Shown: positions 38,611 to 47,526, numbered from the stretch's first letter. The stretch: 64,000 bases of DNA from Acinetobacter pittii ANC 4050 (GCF_000399685.1 NZ_KB976987.1:2619954-2683953); one strand, 5' to 3'. Numbers and translations are program-made. The notes: generated by a model not told the origin, from the sequence alone.

Positions 38611-38865
38611 ATGCGTAAAGATATTCATCCTGCTTATCAACAAGTGTTATTTCATGACACCAATGCAGACGTGTACTTCTTAATTGGTAGTACTCTTCAG
38701 TCTAAACAAACCAAAGAATATCAAGGAAAAATCTATCCTTATGTAACCCTTGATATTTCAAGTGCATCTCACCCTTTCTACACAGGTGAAGTACGTCAAG
38801 CAAGTAACGAAGGCCGTGTAGCAAGCTTTAATAAACGCTTCGCTCGCTTTAATCGTAAGAGTTAA
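38611..38865 (+). CDS. rpmE2: Ribosomal protein L31 type B (zinc-independent paralogue)
   Basis: An 84-residue L31 with the type B insertion and no cysteines ([20 protein letters not shown]), so it cannot bind zinc, unlike L31 type A. Such paralogues replace the zinc form when zinc is scarce and are normally repressed by Zur. The ATG at 38611 was chosen because TAGGA lies upstream and the product starts MRKDIHP, as in the family. The Zur-like box fits this role. Confidence 0.95.
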   Translation: MRKDIHPAYQQVLFHDTNADVYFLIGSTLQSKQTKEYQGKIYPYVTLDISSASHPFYTGEVRQASNEGRVASFNKRFARFNRKS

Positions 38866-38903
38866 TCTTACGTTAAGATTTGACTAATACACTTAAATCA
38901 TTG

Positions 38904-38943
38904 GAAGCCTAAGACTATCTCCTCCACTTAGGCTTCTTTTTTT
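38904..38943 (+). terminator. Terminator after rpmE2
   Basis: GAAGCCTAAG and CTTAGGCTTC (10-bp stem, 13-base loop), then TTTTTTT. Confidence 0.88.
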
Positions 38944-39115
38944 ATGTGTATTTTTGCGATCTTTTTATGTTGTGTATAAAAGAGAACTTATCCACAACTT
39001 GTCTAAAAACGCTTCTTATTTTTCCCAAAACCCATCATTTTTTATATTCACCAAGCTTTCAAAGCTGCTATTCGATGCTATGCTTAAACCCTCATTTGAT
39101 AGGAAATTTAAGATA

Positions 39116-39448
39116 ATGGCACAAGAGTTACTTGCCCAATTACAAGCAGGCACAGCAAAATTTTCAGACGTTTTAGCTCATATTGAAGCACGTTACCAAC
39201 ATACTCCAACAGCTTTTCAAAATGGCGCACAGCATAACGCTGCAACTGAAAATCAAGGCAGTGCGAAAGTTTTCTCTTTTGCTAAGTTACAAGGTTTAGA
39301 CCAAGCACAAACTTTGAGTTTATTTGCAGAACACTACGCATCTGTATTGGCGACCCCTGAGGGAACTGATCATCAAAATATTCGTCAGTTTATGCAAAAT
39401 GGTTGGGATGGCGTGAAGTTTGAAGGTCAAGCTTTAACTAAAAAGTAA
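39116..39448 (+). CDS. HopJ-family protein
   Basis: A 110-residue protein matching the HopJ type III effector family by its pattern (FSDVLAHIEARYQHTPTAFQNG, then AEHYASVLATPEGTDHQNIR). The name comes from a Pseudomonas syringae candidate effector; relatives are widespread in bacteria without type III secretion, and none is seen here. It is probably a cytoplasmic housekeeping protein of unknown role. I chose the ATG at 39116; the longer in-frame extension to 38954 lacks family resemblance. Confidence 0.8.
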   Translation: MAQELLAQLQAGTAKFSDVLAHIEARYQHTPTAFQNGAQHNAATENQGSAKVFSFAKLQGLDQAQTLSLFAEHYASVLATPEGTDHQNIRQFMQNGWDGVKFEGQALTKK

Positions 39449-39540
39449 TAGATTTAAATAAATAATAGAAACGACTTAATTTTTATTATGAGCACTGCCT
39501 TAAATGGAAGTGATATCCAAATGATGGATTGTATAGGCTA

Positions 39541-39645
39541 AGCTTACTTTTCAAGGATGGAAAGTAACAAAAATCCTTTATTACGCTGATGCTACATCCA
39601 TGTAGCACAGCGAAACGACGGCATCCATGCCGTCTATCACGATAG
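39541..39645. repeat. Intergenic hairpin cluster (CATCCATG hairpins)
   Basis: Within the 456-base gap between the HopJ gene and crcB are two adjacent hairpins with the same loop sequence: TGCTACATCCATGTAGCA (39589-39606) and GACGGCATCCATGCCGTC (39616-39633). Just upstream AAAGTAACAAAAATCC occurs. Such GCTACATCCATGTAGC-type elements recur between Acinetobacter genes in my experience of these genomes. No ORF is credible here. Confidence 0.6.
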
Positions 39646-39802
39646 TAAACGACTAATTATTAATTAAATTATTTGATCTATCTCTTATATTCGATACTCG
39701 GGAAGTCATCAACAGCCTGACTCAAATCAGCAATATAATGTTTTTGCGACATATCTGATAATTGTAAACAGATAACAGGTTCTGTTGATGAAAATGGTTT
39801 TG

Positions 39803-39828
39803 CCTACTTTTGCCAAAACAAAAGTAGG
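39803..39828. repeat. Intergenic hairpin sharing a 16-bp core with 62731-62746
   Basis: CCTACTTTTG, CCAAAA loop and CAAAAGTAGG form a perfect 10-bp stem. Its minus-strand core TACTTTTGTTTTGGCA (39811-39826) is repeated exactly at 62731-62746 on the plus strand, so it belongs to a dispersed repeat family. Confidence 0.7.
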
Positions 39829-39904
39829 TCGAGCCGACGGCTAACCCAGACATAAAACTTTATTGAAAAGACTCAGCAGTAAACATTTCAACCAAAGCAA
39901 ACAC

Positions 39905-40285
39905 TCAATGCCCCGCTACCCAATAATAAGTCGCCAATCCCAAACACGTAAAAATTAACGATCCAATCAAATGAATAGAAATCCCCAACATCGCCATTCC
40001 CAATTTGCCACTTTGTAATAAAGTCACAATCTCAATGGAGAACGTTGAAAAGGTAGTTAAAGCACCACAAAAACCAGTAATCACAAAGAGCTTATAATTC
40101 GGACTTAAATCACTTTGGGCAAAATAGGCAATCGCAAAACCAATAATAAAGCCACCGACTAAATTAACAGTGACAGTACCAAGTGGAATTTGTGGATAAA
40201 TTGGGTTGAGTTTTAAACCTAAAAACCAACGCAACCATGCCCCTAGAACTGAGCCCAAAGCAATTGAAAGTAGAGAATAATACAT
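39905..40285 (-). CDS. crcB: Fluoride exporter CrcB (Fluc)
   Basis: A 126-residue, four-helix Fluc-type fluoride channel. Family residues are visible: [25 protein letters not shown] (conserved Asn) and [15 protein letters not shown] (Phe and Thr lining the ion path). It works as an antiparallel dimer that vents cytoplasmic fluoride. AAGGGGTGG is the ribosome binding site. A fluoride riboswitch lies upstream. Confidence 0.96.
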   Translation of the reverse strand: MYYSLLSIALGSVLGAWLRWFLGLKLNPIYPQIPLGTVTVNLVGGFIIGFAIAYFAQSDLSPNYKLFVITGFCGALTTFSTFSIEIVTLLQSGKLGMAMLGISIHLIGSLIFTCLGLATYYWVAGH

Positions 40286-40411
40286 AAGACCACCCCTTTA
40301 GATAGACGCTAAAAGAGCAAAAAATAATGAAGGGAAATATGACACAGCGTACTCCAAAAATAAGCAGAGTACGCAATAACCTACGTACCCAGCGATATAA
40401 CTACATGAGGG

Positions 40412-40470
40412 TAACGTAGGCATCATTAGCCAATCCGGCGGTTTTTCAGAGGAGGAATGCCATCTCCCCG
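40412..40470 (-). ncRNA. Fluoride riboswitch (crcB motif)
   Basis: Reading the minus strand, GGGGAGATGGCATTCCTCC, then AACCGCC, then GGCTAATGATGCCTAC appear in the order and spacing of the crcB/fluoride aptamer consensus. It is about 130 bases upstream of the crcB start. Downstream, a competing helix and a GCGTACTC/GAGTACGC hairpin could form the expression platform. Aptamer ends are approximate. Confidence 0.9.
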
Positions 40471-40521
40471 TTTTAAGTATATTAAATCATCTAAAATTTG
40501 ATTAAAACATACTTTTTAAAA

Positions 40522-40932
40522 TCATGGGCGTTCATCATATTGCGGTAAATCATCCTGAATACATTCCCACTCTGCCTTAGAAGCAGCAAAAATATGCATT
40601 GTCGGCTTTTGATTGAGCGGTGTATCAAGCGTCCCAATTCTTAAACGATACAATTCAGGCTGCGCATCACGCGAGCTAATAAGCGGTGAACCACACTCGC
40701 TACAGAACCAACGGTACACACCATTCACCGCAAATTTTTTGACTAGGTCTTCACCTTGGGTAATTTTAAAATCTGTACTTTTAACAGGAGCATTCGTGGC
40801 AAATGCTGTTCCATTGGATTTTCGGCAGCGTTGACAGTGACATTGAATAATATCTCCGATATCGCCTTTAATCTCGTAGCGAATACCCTGACATAAACAA
40901 CTTCCCTGATAGACTGGTGATGCTTGAGACAT
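40522..40932 (-). CDS. GFA-family (Mss4-like) zinc protein
   Basis: A 136-residue beta-rich protein of the glutathione-dependent formaldehyde-activating enzyme family. Zinc ligands are in GSCLCQG, CHCQRCRKSNG and CSECGSPL. The family name overstates what is known: most members have no proven formaldehyde activity. It is on the same strand as crcB and upstream of its riboswitch, so it is probably a separate unit. Confidence 0.85.
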   Translation of the reverse strand: MSQASPVYQGSCLCQGIRYEIKGDIGDIIQCHCQRCRKSNGTAFATNAPVKSTDFKITQGEDLVKKFAVNGVYRWFCSECGSPLISSRDAQPELYRLRIGTLDTPLNQKPTMHIFAASKAEWECIQDDLPQYDERP

Positions 40933-41010
40933 GATCTCGTAAATCCTATTTTTATTGATTGTTCAAAATTACCACTTTTCACATATCAAACATAGCACCA
41001 AATCAAGCCG

Positions 41011-42216
41011 TTATTTCTCTAGGAATGAATGTACGCCTTCACCAGCCGCTCGCCCTGTAGCAAAGCATGCTGTAAGCAAATATCCGCCTGTAGGAGCATC
41101 CCAATCCAGCATTTCGCCACAGCAAAATACCCCTGAGGTTTGTTTAAACTCTAAGTTTTCAGTTAATGCATTCTGCTTAACACCACCAGCACAGCTAATC
41201 GCTTCCTCAATAGGTCTAAAACCTTCTAGCTTAATTTGAAGTGCTTTGATTTGCTGAGCTATAACATTGGGTTGGTTCCATAGTGCTTTATCAACTACTT
41301 CTCTGACTAAGTTAATCTTAGCTGTATCTAAGCCTGCTTTACGCCAGATATTAGTGAGCGATTGTTTTTTGCTAGCCTGCAATTTTTTAATTAACTGTGA
41401 AAGCTCTACATCAGGCAATAGATCTAAAAACAGATTTAAGCTTTTCCCTTGTTTTTGCTGTTCTCGTAAGACACGTCCCAGTTTATAAATAACACCACTT
41501 TCTAACCCATAGTGAGTAATCACAATATCGCCATGTGTAACTTGGCCGGGTTCAACCCACGCATTGATACGCTTTAAAGGCTCACCAAAACAGCTTTCCA
41601 TAAAGGTAGACCAAGCGTGCAATACTCCTGCATTACTCGCTTGAAAAGGTTCAATATTGGATTGATCTATCCATTGTTGCCAAGCGCCATCACTACCCAA
41701 TTGTGACCACGACACCGCCCCACATGCCAATATCACTGCATCGTATTGCTGGGTAAAAGTCTCACTGCTTTGATTATTCTGACTTTCTAAAGTTACTGTT
41801 GTACCTTGTAAATTAATACAACGATGACGATAAAAGAATTTAACTTGCTGTTCTGCCAAACGTTTTAGCCAAGCACGTAATAGAGGAGCCGCTTTCATTT
41901 CGACAGGAAAAATGCGACCTGAGGTGCCAACGTAGGATTCTATTCCCAGATTTTTCATCCAGCTTTGAATCCAGACTGCATCCCATTTTTCAACCCAAGG
42001 TTTGAGCCATTCTGCACGATCATAACGTTCAATAAATTGCGCTAAAGGTTCAGCATGCGAGATATTTAGCCCTGTTTTACCTGCCATTAGAAACTTACGT
42101 GCTGCTGAAGGTTTTTGCTCATACACGTCAATATCATAAGCAAATTGGCTGAGCACCTCAGCTGCCATTAAACCAGCCGGACCAGCACCGATAATGGCAA
42201 CCCGCTTATTCGCCAT
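41011..42216 (-). CDS. FAD-dependent oxidoreductase, HI0933/BaiN-like
   Basis: A 401-residue flavoprotein with an N-terminal Rossmann motif VAIIGAGPAGLMAAEVL, a middle insertion with LACGAVSWSQLGSDG, and the C-terminal CAGGVKQNAL and FCCGEMLDWDAPTGGY typical of the HI0933 family. The reaction is unknown. The start at 42216 (MANKRVAI) is supported by AAGGGC upstream and overlaps the 3' end of the trmB-like gene by 11 bases, suggesting coupling. Confidence 0.85.
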   Translation of the reverse strand: MANKRVAIIGAGPAGLMAAEVLSQFAYDIDVYEQKPSAARKFLMAGKTGLNISHAEPLAQFIERYDRAEWLKPWVEKWDAVWIQSWMKNLGIESYVGTSGRIFPVEMKAAPLLRAWLKRLAEQQVKFFYRHRCINLQGTTVTLESQNNQSSETFTQQYDAVILACGAVSWSQLGSDGAWQQWIDQSNIEPFQASNAGVLHAWSTFMESCFGEPLKRINAWVEPGQVTHGDIVITHYGLESGVIYKLGRVLREQQKQGKSLNLFLDLLPDVELSQLIKKLQASKKQSLTNIWRKAGLDTAKINLVREVVDKALWNQPNVIAQQIKALQIKLEGFRPIEEAISCAGGVKQNALTENLEFKQTSGVFCCGEMLDWDAPTGGYLLTACFATGRAAGEGVHSFLEK

Positions 42217-42838
42217 GTGTTTGCCCTTGCAGTGGTGCAAACGCATCAAATCGAGTTTTATAACCTTCAGGCTTGGTCATAATGAGCTGCTGACAAAGCT
42301 CGCCACGTTCTAAATATTTAATTTCAAAATGAGTACGTGCAGATGTTTGAGCAATTTTTTCTTTTTGATAAGGCAGGTTCCAAACATTAATTAACTGTTG
42401 TTCTGCTTCTTCAATATATTCAGGAATATTACTTGCCAGAGTAATGGTTCCACCTGTTTGCAAGCGTGAGATTAAGAACTCAAAAAATGGCATATTCAAC
42501 CAGCGCTGTGCTGGATTATGCGGTTCTGGATTTGGATAGAGAATAAAGAAATGCTCTACTTGCGCGGGGTACAAAGCATGTACCACCCATGGTAAAGCAT
42601 CTGCATGCACAGGGATTAAGTTATCTCTTGGTTCCAGACCATGCTGTTTTTGCATTGCCAAGAATTTTTCTCGGGTTCGTTCAATTGCATACAACGTGTG
42701 CTGTGGCTGTTGCCCGCTAAAAAGCAAAGCATGTTTACCCTTGCCTGCTCCAATTTCTACACAAATCGGGGTATTTTCAATTGGGGTAAAATCGCGAGGC
42801 GCTTGCATACGTTGTGCTTGAAATTGACGAATCTGCAT
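42206..42838 (-). CDS. TrmB-like tRNA (guanine-N7) methyltransferase family protein
   Basis: A 210-residue SAM-dependent methyltransferase. The SAM motif is VEIGAGKGKHALLF; ADALPWV and FFILYPNPEPHNPAQRW correspond to the TrmB regions before the catalytic acid. The usual PDPWPKKRH signature is altered (YPNPEPHNP), so it may be a diverged paralogue with another substrate. The ATG at 42838 is preferred over a GTG six bases upstream; its ribosome binding site is weak. Confidence 0.7.
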   Translation of the reverse strand: MQIRQFQAQRMQAPRDFTPIENTPICVEIGAGKGKHALLFSGQQPQHTLYAIERTREKFLAMQKQHGLEPRDNLIPVHADALPWVVHALYPAQVEHFFILYPNPEPHNPAQRWLNMPFFEFLISRLQTGGTITLASNIPEYIEEAEQQLINVWNLPYQKEKIAQTSARTHFEIKYLERGELCQQLIMTKPEGYKTRFDAFAPLQGQTHGE

Positions 42839-42931
42839 AATCACATCAAACTAAATAAAAATCGGCATAAGTCTAACAAGTCACCTGACTTTTGCCTAAT
42901 CTATTTCTCTTCACTTTGAGGATATTGCTTT

Positions 42932-43126
42932 ATGCCACGTACATTCCCCTGCCCACGTTGTGGTGAACCAAGTGTTTGGGAAGGTAATGAATTTCGTCCG
43001 TTTTGTTCAGAGCGCTGTAAATTAATTGATTTAGGGGCGTGGGCAAACGATGAATATAAACTGACTACCCAAGATGCGCCTCAGCATGACAAGGGTAGTC
43101 AAAATGAAGATGATTACGAGGATTAA
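42932..43126 (+). CDS. yacG: DNA gyrase inhibitor YacG
   Basis: A 64-residue zinc protein with CPRCGEP and [15 protein letters not shown], the YacG four-cysteine zinc finger. In E. coli it binds GyrB and inhibits gyrase. The acidic tail (QNEDDYED) is typical. It is convergent with the glyoxalase-II-like gene and the two stop codons overlap (TTAA). Confidence 0.93.
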   Translation: MPRTFPCPRCGEPSVWEGNEFRPFCSERCKLIDLGAWANDEYKLTTQDAPQHDKGSQNEDDYED

Positions 43127-43767
43127 CCTGCTTTGCCCGCGACAAATGGGTTAAATTGTTTTTCATAGCCAATGGTACTCATCGGACCATGTCCTGAAAT
43201 AAACTGAGTATCATCTGGCAAACTAAAACATTCACGTTTAATCGATTCAATCAGTTGTTCATGGTTTCCACGCGGGAAGTCTGTTCTTCCAATCGAGCCT
43301 TTAAACAGGACATCACCTGTCCAAAGTAAACCATGGTTTTTATTATAAAAAATGACATGTCCTGGTGTATGACCCGGCGCAAAACGCACCTCAAACTCAT
43401 CTTCACCCAGTTTTAGCACTTCACCGCCTTCAAGCCATTGATCGACTTTTACTGGCTGTGGAATTGGAAAGCCATAACGTGCTGAAACTTCTTGAATCAT
43501 ATCTAGCCAGAACTGATCTTCTTTATGCGGCCCAATAACCGGAACATTCCATTCTTTAGCAAGCTCTCCTACCGCTCCAGCATGATCTAAATGTCCGTGA
43601 GTGAGCCAAAGAGCTTTCACTTTTAAACCTAAGGCTTCTACTTCTTCTTTCAAAACCGAAGCGTCACCACCCGCATCAATCAAAACTGCTTCTTTGGTTT
43701 CACTGTCCCAAACAAGGGAACAGTTTTGGGCAAATGCAGTAACTGGAACAATTTTGACTTGCAGCAT
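43123..43767 (-). CDS. Metallo-hydrolase, glyoxalase II-like (YcbL-type)
   Basis: A 214-residue MBL-fold enzyme. The metal motif is [10 protein letters not shown], with later ligands in [20 protein letters not shown] and SGHGPMST. The small size and lack of the C-terminal glutathione-binding domain resemble YcbL-type glyoxalase II enzymes, which hydrolyse thioesters. hemH follows in the opposite reading order 23 bases upstream, on the same strand. Confidence 0.88.
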   Translation of the reverse strand: MLQVKIVPVTAFAQNCSLVWDSETKEAVLIDAGGDASVLKEEVEALGLKVKALWLTHGHLDHAGAVGELAKEWNVPVIGPHKEDQFWLDMIQEVSARYGFPIPQPVKVDQWLEGGEVLKLGEDEFEVRFAPGHTPGHVIFYNKNHGLLWTGDVLFKGSIGRTDFPRGNHEQLIESIKRECFSLPDDTQFISGHGPMSTIGYEKQFNPFVAGKAG

Positions 43768-43790
43768 AAGAACCTCTGGCTAAAACGCAA

Positions 43791-44807
43791 TTAACGGTGG
43801 GCTAAGGTATAAGTAAGGGCATCAAGATTAGCCTGAACTAACCCTGCAAGCAAATCAATATGAGCTTGCTCGCTATTTAAAGCAGGAATATAAGCATAGC
43901 TACCACCGCCAGCTTGTTGAAACAACTCAGCATTTTGAATAGCCAATTCTTCAAGTGTTTCTAAACAGTCAGCTGAAAAAGCAGGACTTAAAACCTGAAC
44001 AGACTGAACACCCTGCTTCGCCCAATCTTGTAAAAGCTGGTCTGTATAAGGTTTCACCCATTCTTGTTTTCCAAAACGTGACTGGAAACTAATTGCCCAT
44101 TCATCATCTTTTAAATGTAAGGCTTCGGCCACCAGCTTTGCTGTAATACGACAACGGTCTGCATAAGGGTCGCCTTTATCTGCATAAGGCTGTGGAATAC
44201 CATGAAATGACATCAACAGTTTTTCAGGTTTCCCATGTTGCTCTTGGTAAGCTAAAACACTTTCTGCCAATGCCTGAATAAACATGGGATGCTGATAATA
44301 GTCTTTAATAATCGTTAGACCCGGCAAGTTTCGCTGGGCCGGAATCCACTTCGCAAACGCATCGTATAACGGCGCTGTAGAAGTTGCAGAATATTGAGGA
44401 AACAAAGGCAATAGAATGACATGCTCTTGCGGGTTAGACGCCAGTTTTTCTAATACTGCATCAATACCCGGATTACCATAGGTCATTGCTGGTATCACGG
44501 TTAAATCAAACTGATTATTTTCTTGCTGTAAATAAGCCTGCACACGTTTGGTTTGTTCAAACACAATTTCACGCATTGGCGAGTCTGCTGACCATACCGA
44601 AGCATAGGCATGCGCTACTCTTTTTGGTCGAAAAGGTAAAACAAACAGATTTAAAATAATCCACCAAATAAATTTTGGTATTTCAATCACGCGTGAATCA
44701 GATAAAAACTGCTTTAAAAAACGGCGCACCGCAGGCACAGTCGCCTCATCCGGTGTACCTAAATTCGCTAAAATGACAGTAACTTTCGGTTTTTGTTCAA
44801 ACGACAT
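43791..44807 (-). CDS. hemH: Ferrochelatase HemH
   Basis: Inserts iron into protoporphyrin IX, the last step of haem synthesis. The 338 residues contain [17 protein letters not shown] at the start, the catalytic histidine segment [10 protein letters not shown], and [16 protein letters not shown] with the conserved glutamate. AAAGG lies upstream of the ATG. The gene after it on the same strand is a glyoxalase-II-like hydrolase. Confidence 0.96.
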   Translation of the reverse strand: MSFEQKPKVTVILANLGTPDEATVPAVRRFLKQFLSDSRVIEIPKFIWWIILNLFVLPFRPKRVAHAYASVWSADSPMREIVFEQTKRVQAYLQQENNQFDLTVIPAMTYGNPGIDAVLEKLASNPQEHVILLPLFPQYSATSTAPLYDAFAKWIPAQRNLPGLTIIKDYYQHPMFIQALAESVLAYQEQHGKPEKLLMSFHGIPQPYADKGDPYADRCRITAKLVAEALHLKDDEWAISFQSRFGKQEWVKPYTDQLLQDWAKQGVQSVQVLSPAFSADCLETLEELAIQNAELFQQAGGGSYAYIPALNSEQAHIDLLAGLVQANLDALTYTLAHR

Positions 44808-44880
44808 GTGTAAATGCCTTTCAGTTCATCTTATGACATTAATGTAACAGCTTTTATTGTTATATATAAATTGAATCGCT

Positions 44881-45885
44881 CTAAGCTTTTAATCGAGTAC
44901 CCCGATGGCTCCATTTATAGCTAAGTAATATCTTTTGAGCTCTAGCTGTAACTTTCCATAAGTTATAGGATTGTTCAGTTTGAGTTGGAACAATCCAGCC
45001 TTGCGATCGCATTTGCTTTTTAATCCGGAACAATGCCTTATGGTTAATCTGAGCACAGGCAACAGCATGTGCCCTTGGTAGCTCCTGACGAGCATCTTCT
45101 AGCCCAGCATGATTGAGATATTCATTGAGACAAGTTCCAAAGCTCTCTTCTGGCATCGGTGTTTCAAACTGCTTTGCCAATATGCTTAGTAACTGAGACC
45201 ACGTCATTTGCCTCTGTCGTTTAAGCTCTTTAAAGTTGCCATCCTGAAATGCTTGAATTTGATATTCAAATGCAAAAACATCTTGAGGAGCAACTTCATT
45301 GACTTGAGCTGATGACTCTACCAACTGTTGCTCTAACTGCAAAATTTTACTTTTTAATAGCTTAATTTCATCTTCTAAGTGTTGAGCTTGATGAGCAGGA
45401 ATCCAACCTTGCCCCATATGTTGTTCAATCAGTAAAGGCATATTTAAACGGACAGCTAGCTCTAAGTCACGAAGGCTTTTAAAGTAAAAAATATGATTCG
45501 CATCAAGTAATAACTTTTTTCTAAATGCGAGAAATTTATCTTTAAGCTGTGGATGGGTTTCTTGTAAATGTATTTCACGACTTTCAGGTTGCTCATGCAT
45601 CAACACAATAATGGGTTTAGCCTGACTTAATGCATATTCATATTCTAAAGATAAATAACTCACCCCAGAAATCGACTGTTCTCCATACTGACTTCCTAAA
45701 AGCAGGATTACATAATCACATTCATCAATTTGTCGACGTGCAAGTGTAGTGGTGAGGGGTGTTCGATGTTCCAGTCCCCAAGCAAAGAAACCCATCCCGA
45801 CCAAGGTTTGAGACAAAACCATCCGCTCTGGCTGCATGTCGCGGCCGGATGTTGAAATAAAAATCTGATAGCGTGTATCGAGCAT
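44881..45885 (-). CDS. DUF4062 (TIR-like) domain protein
   Basis: A 334-residue protein. Residues 5-120 fit DUF4062, a TIR/SEFIR-related fold: YQIFISTSGRDMQPERMVLS at the start, CDYVILLLGSQYG, and SLEYEYALSQAKPIIVLM. A coiled coil (about 173-190) and a helical C-terminal part with no known domain follow. I chose ATG 45885 because AAAGGG lies 7 bases upstream; ATG 45906 would add seven residues. The domain often appears in NTPase-linked conflict or signalling proteins. Here it stands alone between hemH and murI, so its function is unknown. Confidence 0.75.
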   Translation of the reverse strand: MLDTRYQIFISTSGRDMQPERMVLSQTLVGMGFFAWGLEHRTPLTTTLARRQIDECDYVILLLGSQYGEQSISGVSYLSLEYEYALSQAKPIIVLMHEQPESREIHLQETHPQLKDKFLAFRKKLLLDANHIFYFKSLRDLELAVRLNMPLLIEQHMGQGWIPAHQAQHLEDEIKLLKSKILQLEQQLVESSAQVNEVAPQDVFAFEYQIQAFQDGNFKELKRQRQMTWSQLLSILAKQFETPMPEESFGTCLNEYLNHAGLEDARQELPRAHAVACAQINHKALFRIKKQMRSQGWIVPTQTEQSYNLWKVTARAQKILLSYKWSHRGTRLKA

Positions 45886-46001
45886 AACAATACCCTTTCG
45901 CCCCATGACCTGTCCGTGACTTAATAACAGCCAAGATCATGAACCGCCCCAAATAAAATAATAAATCTAAAAAACACTATTTTCTAAATGATGCTAAACG
46001 A

Positions 46002-46868
46002 TCAGTTCAGATTATGAAGTGTCCAAGTTAACTCTTGTGGAATCATATGTTGTAAAACAGGTTGCAGTGCCTCAGCATTATTACCGCTGACATAACATTC
46101 AATACGTGCAACATTCTGACCTATTTGGTCACATAATAACTCATTTTTTATTAAAATACGGGCTGTTTGTCGGGCAACTGCCAACCCAGAATCAACCAGT
46201 GTGAATTGGTTATCAAAAAGATGATGAATTGCTTGATTTAAGAAAGGATAATGCGTGCAACCGAGCACTAAATAGTCGGCACCTTGCTCAGCAGCAGGCT
46301 GTAAAACTTCTTTTAATGCCTTTAAACATGTCTCACCCATTTGCTGACCTGCCTCGACACAAGGAACAAGTTCAAGGCTGGTTAAAGTCATCACTTTAAC
46401 ACCTGCCGGAACAGCAAACTTCTCGACCACATCTTTAATGAGTTGGCCCCGAAAAGTTGCAGGTGTCGCCAACACGGCAACCACTTTAGAACGTGTCTGT
46501 AATACAGCAGGTTTTAATGCTGGAACCAATCCCACAATTGGAAAGTGTTCTCCATAATGCTCACGTAAATGATCAAGACTAAAAGCGGAAGCTGTATTGC
46601 AGGCTACGACTGCAATTTTACAGCCTTGACGATATAGCCAATCGACTGCTCGAGCCGTGAGTTCCCTGATTTCCTCATCAGAGCGTGGGCCATAAGGAAC
46701 ATAGGCCGTATCGGCATAATACACAATACGTTCGTTTGGCAAATATTTGGCAATTTCTGCTGCAACTGACATTCCTCCAATTCCCGAATCAAAAATACCA
46801 ATTGGGGCATCTGCTGATGCTTTAGGCATAGGTTCTAGCTCGGAAAATAAAGGTTGTATGGCGGTCAT
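46002..46868 (-). CDS. murI: Glutamate racemase MurI
   Basis: Makes D-glutamate for peptidoglycan. The 288 residues have IGIFDSGIGGMSVAAEI at the start and the two catalytic cysteines in VACNTASA and GCTHYPFL. The first 20 residues (MTAIQPLFSELEPMPKASAD) are an extension; an alternative ATG at 46829 would remove 13 of them. It precedes no other wall gene here. Confidence 0.94.
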   Translation of the reverse strand: MTAIQPLFSELEPMPKASADAPIGIFDSGIGGMSVAAEIAKYLPNERIVYYADTAYVPYGPRSDEEIRELTARAVDWLYRQGCKIAVVACNTASAFSLDHLREHYGEHFPIVGLVPALKPAVLQTRSKVVAVLATPATFRGQLIKDVVEKFAVPAGVKVMTLTSLELVPCVEAGQQMGETCLKALKEVLQPAAEQGADYLVLGCTHYPFLNQAIHHLFDNQFTLVDSGLAVARQTARILIKNELLCDQIGQNVARIECYVSGNNAEALQPVLQHMIPQELTWTLHNLN

Positions 46869-46914
46869 AGCTGTACTGAAGTGTCAGAAAATTTCACTCC
46901 CTAAAGCTTAAACC

Positions 46915-47526
46915 TCAAGTGCCTAATTGCAAGAGCAAATTACCACTTTTTAGCTCTAAAATGGTTTCACCTTTATCGTTTTCAATCAGTGTTCCATAGT
47001 TCACCAAATGATAGAAAGCCTGACGTTGAATCAGCGCATTAATTCCAAAACGCACATGCACATAAGGACGTAACTCCCCTGCATATTCCCGCATAAAAAT
47101 TGGATGTTCTGCATCAACTAAAATCACATCTTGATTGGTAGTGGTCAGTTGTAAAAACTGCTCACCTGAAATTTCGACCTGATCTGCCTGATTGACTAAT
47201 AAAGGTTCGTCTTCAACTTCGATTTCAATTTGTTCTACAGGGGTTTTCAGGTAGAATTTACCCTCTTCTTTCCATAGGACTTTGGTAAACAGATCTAATA
47301 GAGCTTGGCGCTTGATTAATTGACCTTCGTGCCACCATTCTCCATTGGATTTCACCGTCAAATCCATTTTGCCGCAATGCTTTGGATGCCACTGCTCTAA
47401 AGGTGGAATTGACCTTTTGTGACTTTGCTGTACACCTTTTAAGTATTGTGCAATGTTCATTAAGTTTTTATCATCAGATAACGGTATTTTTCCCATATCC
47501 GATGGTGAATTATTTTGATTTACCAT
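46915..47526 (-). CDS. DUF1285 family protein
   Basis: A 203-residue cytoplasmic protein of the DUF1285 family: PPLEQWHPKHCGKMDLTVKS near residue 41, GEWWHEGQLIKRQALLDLF, and FYLKTPVEQIEIEVEDEP. Function is not established. AAGGCAT before the ATG supports the start. It is divergent from the ETF-QO gene. Confidence 0.82.
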   Translation of the reverse strand: MVNQNNSPSDMGKIPLSDDKNLMNIAQYLKGVQQSHKRSIPPLEQWHPKHCGKMDLTVKSNGEWWHEGQLIKRQALLDLFTKVLWKEEGKFYLKTPVEQIEIEVEDEPLLVNQADQVEISGEQFLQLTTTNQDVILVDAEHPIFMREYAGELRPYVHVRFGINALIQRQAFYHLVNYGTLIENDKGETILELKSGNLLLQLGT

